Counted from the first letter of the stretch, positions 1 through 5,283 are shown. The stretch is DNA of 6,336 bases from Bacteroidales bacterium (GCA_030600865.1 JAUVUS010000157.1:1-6336), one strand, 5' to 3'. Numbers and translations: made by a program. The notes: a model not told the origin generated them from the sequence alone.

Positions 1-818
1 AGCGCAATCTATTAGATATAAATATCTATGATACAACCCGAAATAAGTTAATAGAATTTTTAAATAATGTTATTAAAAATAAAGAGAAAAAAACGGTTTT
101 CGGAATTAGTGCTGCAGCATACGGACGTTTCAAATTCAGGCCTGATCTTTATGGAATTTTCAAAAAAATAGACATTTTAGTAGCTGAAGGTGCTGGTATT
201 CCTTTTTTTGCGAAATGTTTTGGAGTGAAAATTACCGAAAAAATTGGGCAAGTTAATTTAATGTTTGATCTTTTAAAATTAGCAAATTTACATTCCTATA
301 AAGTAATGTTATTTGGTTCAAACAATGAAACAAATAAAAATGCAAATAACATAATAGCATCCCGATATTCCAATATTAAAATTTGTCAAGGTATTAATGG
401 TTATTTTAATGAAGAAGATATTCCCCAAATAATAGAAACCATTAATACGGAATCACCTGATATTTTATTAATTGGCATTAGTTATCCAATTAAGGAACGT
501 TTTGCAGTCAAGTATCGTGATGCGTTAGATGCCAAATTAATTATTCCGGTAGGCGGTGCTTTTGAAGTGCTTGTTGGGAATATTAAAAGGCCACGAAAAG
601 ATACACGAAAAATACCAGTAGCATGGTTATTTAGGTTAATGCAAGAACCTAAAAGAATGTTCAAACCAATTTTAGTAACAGTTCTGTATTCTACATTTTT
701 TGTTTTTCCAATATTATTATTTAAACACATAACAGGCATAGAAAGAAATCCAAGCATTGGGAAGTTTTTCAATTTAACGGGGAATGAATGGGATCCGGAA
801 AAAGATTTAATTAAATAA
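1..818 (+). CDS. WecG/TagA/CpsF-family (GT26) glycosyltransferase, divergent, 5'-partial
   Basis: The frame is open from base 3 to the TAA at 816-818 (271 codons) with no in-frame ATG before 261, so the start lies left of the window. The GTG at 225 would discard the conserved N-terminal half. The protein follows the family from near its N-terminus: AEGAGIPFFAKCFG (183-224), a region like the family's RVTGxDLM (240-263), VMLFGS, a PDILLIGISYP stretch (about 456-488), IPVGGAFEVLVGNIKRPRK, and the terminal WLFRLMQEPKRMFKP. Members transfer an N-acetylhexosamine-type sugar to a lipid-linked acceptor at the inner membrane face in O-antigen, teichoic acid or capsule synthesis. A hydrophobic stretch at 666-722 could be a membrane segment. 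Several residues usually linked to catalysis are replaced (see findings), so the family call is firm but activity and substrate are not. It lies 5 bases upstream of the sulfotransferase gene, probably in the same operon. Confidence 0.85.
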   Translation, partial: RNLLDINIYDTTRNKLIEFLNNVIKNKEKKTVFGISAAAYGRFKFRPDLYGIFKKIDILVAEGAGIPFFAKCFGVKITEKIGQVNLMFDLLKLANLHSYKVMLFGSNNETNKNANNIIASRYSNIKICQGINGYFNEEDIPQIIETINTESPDILLIGISYPIKERFAVKYRDALDAKLIIPVGGAFEVLVGNIKRPRKDTRKIPVAWLFRLMQEPKRMFKPILVTVLYSTFFVFPILLFKHITGIERNPSIGKFFNLTGNEWDPEKDLIK

Positions 819-823
819 CTCAG

Positions 824-1585
824 GTGAGTAATAATCAGAAATTTTACATTTTATCTACCGGACGTTCTGGTACGACTTTTTTATTTACCTTTTTTAAAAA
901 CGTTTATCCAGAGCTAAATCTTTTGCATCAATTGCCTTGGTCAAGAGTTATTAATATTATTGGAAATATTCCAGTTTCATTTAAATTAAGGAAAAAACTA
1001 ATTTTATTAGCTTTTAAAATTCTTAAAAAAGAAATTGTGCCGAAATCAAGCTTAGATCCGTTAAGTTCATTTTCGATTTATATTTATTTACAAAACAATT
1101 CTTATAAAAACATCAAAGTTGTTCATTTGGTTCGCGATCCAAGAGATTTTGTAACTTCGTTTATGAACTGGAAAAATCAATCTTTATCAAAAACAATTCT
1201 TCATTACCTTATTCCATTTTGGCAGCCATACCCTAAAGAGAATGGTGTTAATTACATAAAATGGATTTTTATGTCAAAATTCGAAAAATATTGCTGGGTA
1301 TGGTATTATAAAAATTCTTTATTTAAACAACTTCAAAATTCCTGTGAATATAAATTGATAAGAATGGAAGATCTAACAAAAAATACCAATATGCAAGATC
1401 ACTTAAGGGACTTAGTTCATTTTCTTGAATTGGATGATAATGTATATGATTACCAAAAATTTGCTTCTCATCGTGTTAATAAGTCTACTGCTAATAAGTT
1501 TACTTCATTCCAACACTGGACTCAAAAACAAAAAGATACTTTACAAAATATTTGCGGTGATTTAATGCTTGAATTTGGTTATTAG
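824..1585 (+). CDS. PAPS-dependent sulfotransferase family protein
   Basis: A 253-residue protein with both signatures of the sulfotransferase fold. The 5'-phosphosulfate loop is ILSTGRSGTTFL at residues 9-20. The 3'-phosphate motif is VVHLVRDPRDFVTSF at about residues 99-113, with R104 and S112 as the expected PAPS contacts. The family moves a sulfate group from PAPS to a hydroxyl or amine of a carbohydrate, lipid or small molecule. Next to a glycosyltransferase and a deacetylase-like gene, sulfation of a surface polysaccharide is the likely role, but the acceptor cannot be read from sequence. GTG at 824 is chosen because an in-frame TAA lies at 812-814 and the loop must remain near the N-terminus; no ATG gives a complete protein. 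It starts 5 bases after the glycosyltransferase stop and ends 7 bases before the next ATG, as expected within an operon. No signal peptide is seen, so it is probably cytoplasmic. Confidence 0.88.
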   Translation: MSNNQKFYILSTGRSGTTFLFTFFKNVYPELNLLHQLPWSRVINIIGNIPVSFKLRKKLILLAFKILKKEIVPKSSLDPLSSFSIYIYLQNNSYKNIKVVHLVRDPRDFVTSFMNWKNQSLSKTILHYLIPFWQPYPKENGVNYIKWIFMSKFEKYCWVWYYKNSLFKQLQNSCEYKLIRMEDLTKNTNMQDHLRDLVHFLELDDNVYDYQKFASHRVNKSTANKFTSFQHWTQKQKDTLQNICGDLMLEFGY

Positions 1586-1592
1586 TTGTAAG

Positions 1593-2501
1593 ATGGATTT
1601 CACCCTAAAAACATACCAAACATTATTAAAAGCCTTAATTAAACAAGGCTTTTGTTTTCAGAGTTTTTGTGAATATACCGAAAGACCGGAAAATAAGTGT
1701 ATTATACTACGCCACGATGTAGATAAATTACCTGAAAACTCACTGCGTTTTGCACAAATACAACAAGAACTCGGAGTTAAAGGGAGTTATTATTTCCGAA
1801 TTGTACCTCAAAGTTTTAACACAAAAATTATAGAAGAAATATCTGGTCTTGGACATGAGATTGGTTACCACTACGAGGACTTTGACCTGGCGGTCAAATT
1901 AATTAAAAATGACAAATTAAAAACTTGCCTGTCTGGCAAGCAGGTTAATAATGAAGAAGAAATAGCGAAAATTGCTATTGAATTGTTTGAAAAGCATTTA
2001 ACTGAGTTAAGAAAATACTATCCTGTAAAAACCATTTGCATGCATGGTAGTCCGCTTTCAAAATACGATAATAAGCTACTTTGGAAATATTATAACTACC
2101 GTGATTTTGGAATTATTGGTGAACCATATTTTGATGTTGATTTTTCAAAAGTTTTATATTTAACTGATACAGGTCGTCGCTGGGATGGTGATAAAGTGTC
2201 AATTAGAGATAAAGTAAAATTAAGTATGCGGGAAGATATCCCTTTAGGGAGTAAGGGTAAGCGAGGGGAAATCTACAATTATAAAAAAACCCACGACATC
2301 ATTAAAGCAGCTGAAAAAGGGCTTCCTGAGCAGCCTGTCCAGAGCCCGCCTGCCGGACGGGCAGGCTTGTCGAAGGGAATAATGTTCACATTTCATCCTC
2401 AACGCTGGACAGATAAGCCTTACCCTTGGATAAAAGAACTTGTGTGGCAGAATACGAAGAATGTAGCTAAATACTTTTTGAATAAAATAAGACCATTATA
2501 G
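1593..2501 (+). CDS. polysaccharide deacetylase-like protein with in-frame repeat insertions
   Basis: A 302-residue protein of the polysaccharide deacetylase-like group common in Bacteroidota polysaccharide loci. Motif 1 is ILRHDVDKL (residues 38-46, D42 and D44). Motif 2 is GHEIGYHYED (87-96, H88 and H93). Later blocks are ICMHGSPLSKYDN, TGRRWDGDKVS and TFHPQRW. The NodB family removes acetyl groups from sugars using a metal held by one Asp and two His; here the second His of the usual HxxxH is Phe97, so catalysis is uncertain. The frame could extend upstream to a TTG at 1569, but that would overlap the sulfotransferase. The ATG at 1593 is preferred because homology to the second copy (4923 onward) begins there. 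Three loops contain repeat-derived sequence (residues about 111-116, 216-226 and 245-262) without breaking the frame. It is the last gene of the apparent three-gene operon. Confidence 0.82.
   Translation: MDFTLKTYQTLLKALIKQGFCFQSFCEYTERPENKCIILRHDVDKLPENSLRFAQIQQELGVKGSYYFRIVPQSFNTKIIEEISGLGHEIGYHYEDFDLAVKLIKNDKLKTCLSGKQVNNEEEIAKIAIELFEKHLTELRKYYPVKTICMHGSPLSKYDNKLLWKYYNYRDFGIIGEPYFDVDFSKVLYLTDTGRRWDGDKVSIRDKVKLSMREDIPLGSKGKRGEIYNYKKTHDIIKAAEKGLPEQPVQSPPAGRAGLSKGIMFTFHPQRWTDKPYPWIKELVWQNTKNVAKYFLNKIRPL
1924..1940. repeat. short palindrome inside the deacetylase-like gene
   Basis: CTTGCC and GGCAAG form a perfect 6-bp stem around a TGTCT loop, followed by CAGG. The composition resembles the CCTGCC/GGCAGG elements at 2348-2366 and 5028-5102 and is more GC-rich than the flanking AT-rich codons. 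It is read in frame as roughly TCLSGK, within a stretch that appears longer than in typical family members. Assignment to the same repeat family is an inference from resemblance. Confidence 0.55.
2239..2269. repeat. CCCTTTAGGG-type repeat inside the deacetylase-like gene
   Basis: TCCCTTTAGGGA (5-bp arms around TT) followed by purine-rich GTAAGGGTAAGCGAGGGG. The same core, followed by similar G-rich sequence, recurs in the non-coding stretch at 5163-5193, so this looks like a dispersed element that lies in frame here. It encodes about IPLGSKGKRG, a glycine- and lysine-rich loop between the KVSIRDK block and the HDIIKAA helix. Confidence 0.6.
2325..2377. repeat. nested repeat (TTCGACAAG type with inner GC palindrome) inside the deacetylase-like gene
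   Basis: The outer parts, CCTGAGCAGCCTGTCC at the left and CTTGTCGAAGGG at the right, are the two ends of a dispersed repeat familiar in many bacteria (TTCGACAAGCTCAGG on the other strand). Between them sits GCCTGCC GGACG GGCAGGC (2348-2366), a 7-bp perfect stem with a 5-base loop. It reads as one element inserted into another. The frame stays open and encodes Pro-, Gly- and Ala-rich sequence (residues 245-262) just before the conserved TFHPQRW block. Confidence 0.65.
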
Positions 2502-2595
2502 TTTTGAGCTATTAGTTTCGGATTTTTTCAATTTTCAACCAATCCACTGCAAAAATATGCGGTTTAAAATAACCATAATAGTTTAATATTATTAT

Positions 2596-2603
2596 TATAT
2601 TTG
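2596..2603 (+). promoter_or_regulatory. candidate minus-7 promoter element for abiEi
   Basis: TATATTTG matches the Bacteroidota minus-7 consensus TAnnTTTG exactly and ends 4 bases before the ATG at 2608, implying a very short leader. No convincing TTTG minus-33 element is seen about 19 bases upstream. The surrounding 2502-2607 gap holds nothing else recognisable and no clear terminator after the deacetylase-like gene. Such an octamer can arise by chance in AT-rich DNA. Confidence 0.35.
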
Positions 2604-2607
2604 TACT

Positions 2608-3369
2608 ATGAGTACAAATTCAGGCATCAAAATAAACCGACTGCTTCAACAGCATCCACAAGGTACTGTTTTATTATCATCGTAGCTTGTAAATCAAGGC
2701 TACTCTTATGATCTACAACACAGGTATTTAAAAAGCGGATGGCTAACATCATTAGGTTATGGTGCTATGAAAAGAACCGGTGATACTATTAATTTAAACG
2801 GCGCTTTATATAGTTTACAGTCACAAGCAGAAAAAAATATTCATATTGGAGGGCGCACTGCTTTGGGTTTACAAGGTTTGTCGCATTATCTGGAATTGTA
2901 TCAGAAAGAGACATTGCTTTTTGCACCAAGTGGTACCAATCTGCCTCTTTGGTTTAAAAAACTAGATTGGGAAACCAAACCGGTACTGATACATACTTCA
3001 ATGCTTCAGCCAAACATTGGGCTAATAAAATTTAATGAAAAAACATTTACCATTAATATATCCAACCCCACCAGAGCAATATTGGAATGTCTGGAACTCG
3101 CACCAAAAAGATTTGATTTACAGGAAGCCTGGCAAATCATGGAAGGATTATCTGCACAAAATCCGAAAAACGTTCAGGAAATTCTGGAACACTGTAATTC
3201 TGTAAAAGCCTTACGTTTGTTTCTTTTTATGGCCGAAAAAGCCAATCATTCCTGGTTTAAATATTTGAATATCGGGCATCTGAATCTTGGAAAGGGAAAA
3301 AGAAGTATTGTTCCAAATGGTATTTACATTCCTAAATATAAAATTACTGTGCCAAAAGAACTCTCATGA
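2608..3369 (+). pseudogene. abiEi: AbiEi-type antitoxin (type IV TA system), interrupted by an in-frame TAG
   Basis: Read from the ATG at 2608, the frame gives a full-length AbiEi-like protein of 253 codons, interrupted only by TAG at codon 26 (2683-2685). Before the stop it reads LLQQHPQGTVLLSS and after it LVNQGYSYDLQHRYLKSGWL, the N-terminal winged-helix part. The C-terminal domain follows, with GGRTALGLQGLSHYL, LPLWFKKLDW, NPTRAILECLEL and GKGKRSIVPNGIYIPKY. The family usually has Trp before this Leu, so TGG to TAG is the simplest explanation. Intact AbiEi represses its own operon and counteracts the nucleotidyltransferase toxin AbiEii. Restarting at the ATG at 2767 would give 200 residues without the DNA-binding part. 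The rest of the frame is undamaged, so the mutation appears recent. The stop overlaps the start of the abiEii remnant (ATGA). Confidence 0.85.
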
Positions 3370-3422
3370 TAAATAAGCAATATTATAAGCAAGTTGAACT
3401 ATTGCTAAGAATTTTACCGTGA
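3366..3422 (+). pseudogene. abiEii: AbiEii toxin remnant, first 18 codons only
   Basis: An ATG overlapping the antitoxin stop (ATGA) opens an 18-codon frame, MINKQYYKQVELLLRILP, ending in TGA at 3420-3422. This matches what I know of AbiEii N-termini (an Ile-Ser/Asn-Lys-Gln-Tyr start and a QVELLLRVLP helix). The nucleotidyltransferase core that should follow (KGGTAINLF and the DxD of the active site) is absent here and nowhere else in the window. The TGA and the loss of similarity coincide with the first unit of the 21-bp tandem array. The toxin is therefore dead, which explains why loss of the antitoxin could be tolerated. The fragment is short, but its exact placement behind abiEi makes the call convincing. 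Confidence 0.75.
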
Positions 3423-3588
3423 AGTTTATTCAGCATAGTTAGAAACTCATTCAGCACACTTCGAAAAGCATTTGACATAGTTCGAAGGTCATTCAGCACA
3501 GTTAGAAGCTTCTTCAGCACAGTGGGAAGCTTGTTTTGTATCGTGGGGGCATCATTCCGCACAGTGGGGCAAGGTTTTTCACAAATAT
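3421..3588. repeat. degenerate 21-bp tandem repeat array, about 8 units
   Basis: Eight consecutive 21-base units start at 3421, 3442, 3463, 3484, 3505, 3526, 3547 and 3568. Most begin GAAG or GAAA and carry a core close to CATTCAGCACAGT; units 4 and 5 are the most alike, while units 6 and 8 are strongly diverged. There are no indels between units although point differences are many. The period is seven codons, but stop codons occur along the array in the plus frames checked, so it is probably non-coding here. It begins where the abiEii remnant ends. Confidence 0.85.
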
Positions 3589-3591
3589 GGC

Positions 3592-3609
3592 TCCCGATAA
3601 TTATCGGGA
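3592..3609. repeat. 18-bp perfect palindrome
   Basis: TCCCGATAATTATCGGGA is its own reverse complement over 18 bases. No T-run follows on either side, so it is not a standard terminator. The motif resembles palindromes that recur between genes in Bacteroidota; it could also be a protein-binding site. It marks the end of the tandem array region. Confidence 0.6.
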
Positions 3610-3622
3610 TTGAATAATAAAC

Positions 3623-3679
3623 GGTATAACAAAGCCCACAAATAAGGTCGTTATTCTACGCCACGATGTAGATAAACTT
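3623..3679 (+). pseudogene. fragment of a second deacetylase-like gene (RHDVD region)
   Basis: The segment at 3641-3679 encodes NKVVILRHDVDKL, matching NKCIILRHDVDKL at 1692-1730 of the intact gene. It includes an identical 21-base stretch (3656-3676 against 1707-1727). The similarity continues weakly upstream (KPTNK against RPENK) with a small indel, giving coverage of residues about 29-46. There is no start codon and no downstream homology after 3679, so this is a gene remnant. The other half of the same N-terminal region lies at 4923-5015, on the far side of the ATPase gene. Confidence 0.75.
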
Positions 3680-3682
3680 TGT

Positions 3683-3715
3683 TTGAAAATTGGAAGTCAA
3701 ATTTCCAAATTTCAA
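3683..3715. promoter_or_regulatory. 13-bp-arm hairpin upstream of ATPase 1
   Basis: TTGAAAATTGGAA (3683-3695) and TTCCAAATTTCAA (3703-3715) pair over 13 bases with one mismatch around a 7-base GTCAAAT loop. It lies just upstream of the candidate minus-7 element and could be an operator or a remnant of a mobile-element end. It could also terminate transcription entering from the left, since the sequence CTTTTTT follows at 3717-3723. Its function is not known. Confidence 0.5.
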
Positions 3716-3725
3716 TCTTTTTTAC

Positions 3726-3733
3726 TATCTTTG
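3726..3733 (+). promoter_or_regulatory. candidate minus-7 promoter element for ATPase 1
   Basis: TATCTTTG matches TAnnTTTG exactly and ends 10 bases before the ATG at 3744, a typical distance for a short leader in Bacteroidota. A matching TTTG minus-33 element at the usual spacing is not obvious. Position directly before an intact gene supports it. Confidence 0.45.
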
Positions 3734-3743
3734 TTAAAAACAA

Positions 3744-4907
3744 ATGATTAAACGTAATTTATATTCCGAATTAAATTTTTCACTAAAGAAGTTTCCGGTA
3801 GTTTGCATAACCGGTCCTCGTCAATGTGGTAAAACTACATTGGCTAAACTAATTTGTTCGGAACAAAAAAAAGACTTTGTTTATTTGGATTTAGAAAAAA
3901 TAGAAGATAATAGGCGAATTCAAGATCCCGGACTTTTTTTTCAGGATAATCGCCAAAAACTTATTGTAATTGATGAAATACAACGAAATCCGAACTTGTT
4001 TCCTGAAATTCGTGCCGAAGTAGACACTAACCGCAGAGCCGGTAGATTTTTAATTCTTGGTTCCGCTAGTCCCGATATTATTCTTAATACATCTGAAACA
4101 TTAGCAGGACGCATAAAATATATACACTTGCATCCATTCATATTAAGTGAACTAAAAAAAACGATTAACTGGAAAGATTTATTTTTTTGGGGCGGTTTTC
4201 CAAATATTGTTTTGGATAATGATGCTCAGTTTCGTAAAGATTGGCTTGATAACTTTATTTACACCTACCTTGAACGAGATTTACCTATGCTTGGTTTAAA
4301 AGCTTCTCCGGTTCAGGTTCGGAGATTATGGGAAATGCTTGCGTACCAGTCCGGTAATTTACTTAACTCATCTTCTCTTGCACGTTCTTTAGGAGTGTCT
4401 AATCACACGGTAAATGCTTATATGGATTATCTCGAAGGTGCTTTTATGATCTACAGGATTGAACCATTCGAAATAAACATTGGCAAGCGTATTGTGAAAT
4501 CAAAAAAAGTATTTATGGCAGACACAGGTCTGCTTCATCGACTACTAAGAATCGATTCTTATAATCAACTCATGAGTACACAATTGGCAGGACACTCCTG
4601 GGAAAACTTTGTGTTAATCCAGATACTCCCTATTATAAGAAAAAACTGGAATATTTGGTTTTATCGAACACATACAGGTATCGAAGCCGATTTGGTTTTA
4701 GGTAAAGGACTTAAACCCGAAATTTGTATAGAAATAAAACTATCTTCTGCCCCGGGTATAACTCGTAGCTTTGCAACAGCAATAAACGATTTACAAACAA
4801 GCAAAAATTATATTATTATACCTGATGTAAAGAAATATCGTTTAAGGAAAGATATTACTGTATGTAGTATTAATGATTTTCTGGAAATGATTTTGGAATC
4901 AAAATAG
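3744..4907 (+). CDS. AAA-type ATPase with C-terminal DUF4143 region (ATPase 1)
   Basis: A complete 387-residue protein with the domain order of the AAA_14/DUF4143 ATPases. Walker A is GPRQCGKTT (residues 24-32) and Walker B is LIVIDEIQ (73-80). They are followed by a sensor-like LILGSASP (103-110) and ETLAGRI, then the WGGFPN block. A winged-helix-like section follows (SSLARSLGVSNHTVNAYMDYLEGAFMI is split here by position only: about residues 210-236). The C-terminus has FYRTHTGIEADLVL and CIEIKLS, giving E314, D316, E330 and K332, the spacing of a PD-(D/E)XK nuclease-like core. These proteins are abundant in many copies in Bacteroidota and archaea, and their cellular role is not established; NTP binding is secure, nuclease action is inference. 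The ATG at 3744 gives the usual MIKRNLY start. The gene stands alone between gene debris, and deacetylase fragments flank it. Confidence 0.88.
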   Translation: MIKRNLYSELNFSLKKFPVVCITGPRQCGKTTLAKLICSEQKKDFVYLDLEKIEDNRRIQDPGLFFQDNRQKLIVIDEIQRNPNLFPEIRAEVDTNRRAGRFLILGSASPDIILNTSETLAGRIKYIHLHPFILSELKKTINWKDLFFWGGFPNIVLDNDAQFRKDWLDNFIYTYLERDLPMLGLKASPVQVRRLWEMLAYQSGNLLNSSSLARSLGVSNHTVNAYMDYLEGAFMIYRIEPFEINIGKRIVKSKKVFMADTGLLHRLLRIDSYNQLMSTQLAGHSWENFVLIQILPIIRKNWNIWFYRTHTGIEADLVLGKGLKPEICIEIKLSSAPGITRSFATAINDLQTSKNYIIIPDVKKYRLRKDITVCSINDFLEMILESK

Positions 4908-4922
4908 TCATTTGTTTAAAAT

Positions 4923-5054
4923 ATGATAGATTTTACCCTAAAAACATACCAAACATTATTAGAAGCCTTAATTAAACAAGGCTTTTATTTTCAGAGCTTT
5001 CAGGAATATATTGAACTTAGCGAAAGCTTGCCTGCCTTTGGCAGTAGGAGGTGA
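4923..5054 (+). pseudogene. N-terminal fragment of a deacetylase-like gene
   Basis: An ATG 15 bases after the ATPase 1 stop opens a 43-codon frame beginning MIDFTLKTYQTLLEALIKQ and ending in TGA at 5052-5054. Bases 4929-5015 align without gaps to 1596-1682 of the intact gene with 9 differences in 87 bases; most differences are in the last third. After residue 31 the similarity stops, and the frame runs into the CCTGCC repeat at 5028. The fragment lacks all catalytic motifs. It supports the ATG at 1593 as the start of the intact gene, since homology begins at that point in both copies. A short peptide could be made, but a remnant is far more likely. Confidence 0.8.
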
Positions 5055-5102
5055 AAAAGATAACCGTGCCGCCCGTTTGTCGGACGGACAGGGCAGGCAG
5101 GA
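5028..5102. repeat. composite GC-rich inverted repeat element
   Basis: The left end TTGCCTGCC and the right end GGGCAGGCAGG form outer inverted arms. Inside are a small hairpin CTGCC TTT GGCAG (5032-5044) and a GCCCGTTTGTCGGACGGACAGGGC segment with imperfect dyad symmetry. The composition is strikingly GC-rich against its AT-rich surroundings, and the arms match the palindrome inside the deacetylase-like gene at 2348-2366. It begins soon after the deacetylase fragment loses homology. Confidence 0.6.
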
Positions 5103-5147
5103 AGTAAAAGGGGAAAATGAGACCGGGAGAAAATAACACGTGGGCAG

Positions 5148-5193
5148 ATCCCTTTAGAGCCTCCCTTTAGGGATGAAAGGGCGGCGGTGGAAG
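5148..5193. repeat. CCCTTTAGGG-type repeat, non-coding copy
   Basis: ATCCCTTTAGAG and TCCCTTTAGGGA occur close together, followed by TGAAAGGGCGGCGG; CCCTTT and AAAGGG can pair as a 6-bp stem. The core and its G-rich tail resemble the copy embedded in the deacetylase-like gene at 2239-2269. Between the two repeat elements, 5103-5147 shows nothing recognisable. Confidence 0.55.
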
Positions 5194-5244
5194 GAAAATA
5201 AATAAAATGAAAAACTACTATAAATTTTGTTTTATTTATCATAT

Positions 5245-5273
5245 TGAGTAATTTTACTCAGTAAATTGAGTAA
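5245..5273. promoter_or_regulatory. TGAGTAA/TTACTCA repeat cluster before ATPase 2
   Basis: TGAGTAA (5245-5251) and TTACTCA (5254-5260) form 7-bp arms with a 2-base centre. A third half-site, TTGAGTAAA (5265-5273), follows in direct orientation and can also pair with TTTACTCA. The cluster ends 10 bases before the ATG at 5284, the place expected for an operator or promoter overlap. Just upstream, ATAAATAAAA (5198-5207) and TTTTATTTAT (5230-5239) form a perfect 10-bp inverted repeat that may be simple AT-richness. Binding partner unknown. Confidence 0.45.
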
Positions 5274-5283
5274 ATCGTAAACA

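Noticed and set aside
482..772. Minus-strand 96-codon frame
   Set aside because: It lies entirely opposite the conserved glycosyltransferase coding sequence and shows no recognisable domain.
225..818. Glycosyltransferase starting at the GTG at 225
   Set aside because: The frame is open to the window edge and the upstream part encodes conserved family sequence, so 225 is an internal codon.
1569..1592. TTG at 1569 as start of the deacetylase-like gene
   Set aside because: It would overlap the sulfotransferase end, and homology with the second copy starts at the ATG at 1593.
2502..2607. Terminator after the polysaccharide operon
   Set aside because: Only a 4-bp GGTT/AACC stem and AT-rich tracts are present, too weak to support the call.
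2683..2685. Recoded TAG (pyrrolysine or programmed readthrough) in abiEi
   Set aside because: Nothing nearby suggests recoding, Bacteroidota do not normally recode TAG, and one base change from TGG explains it; the dead toxin fits simple decay.
3421..3588. CRISPR array
   Set aside because: The units are contiguous 21-mers with no spacers, and no cas genes are present.
3592..3609. Rho-independent terminator
   Set aside because: The palindrome has no T-run on either side and follows no intact gene.
3941..4141. Minus-strand 66-codon frame
   Set aside because: It is the shadow of the ATPase 1 core, including Walker B, and resembles nothing.
5000..5242. Minus-strand 80-codon frame
   Set aside because: It runs through palindromic repeat DNA and a gene fragment; its composition reflects the repeats and no domain is seen.
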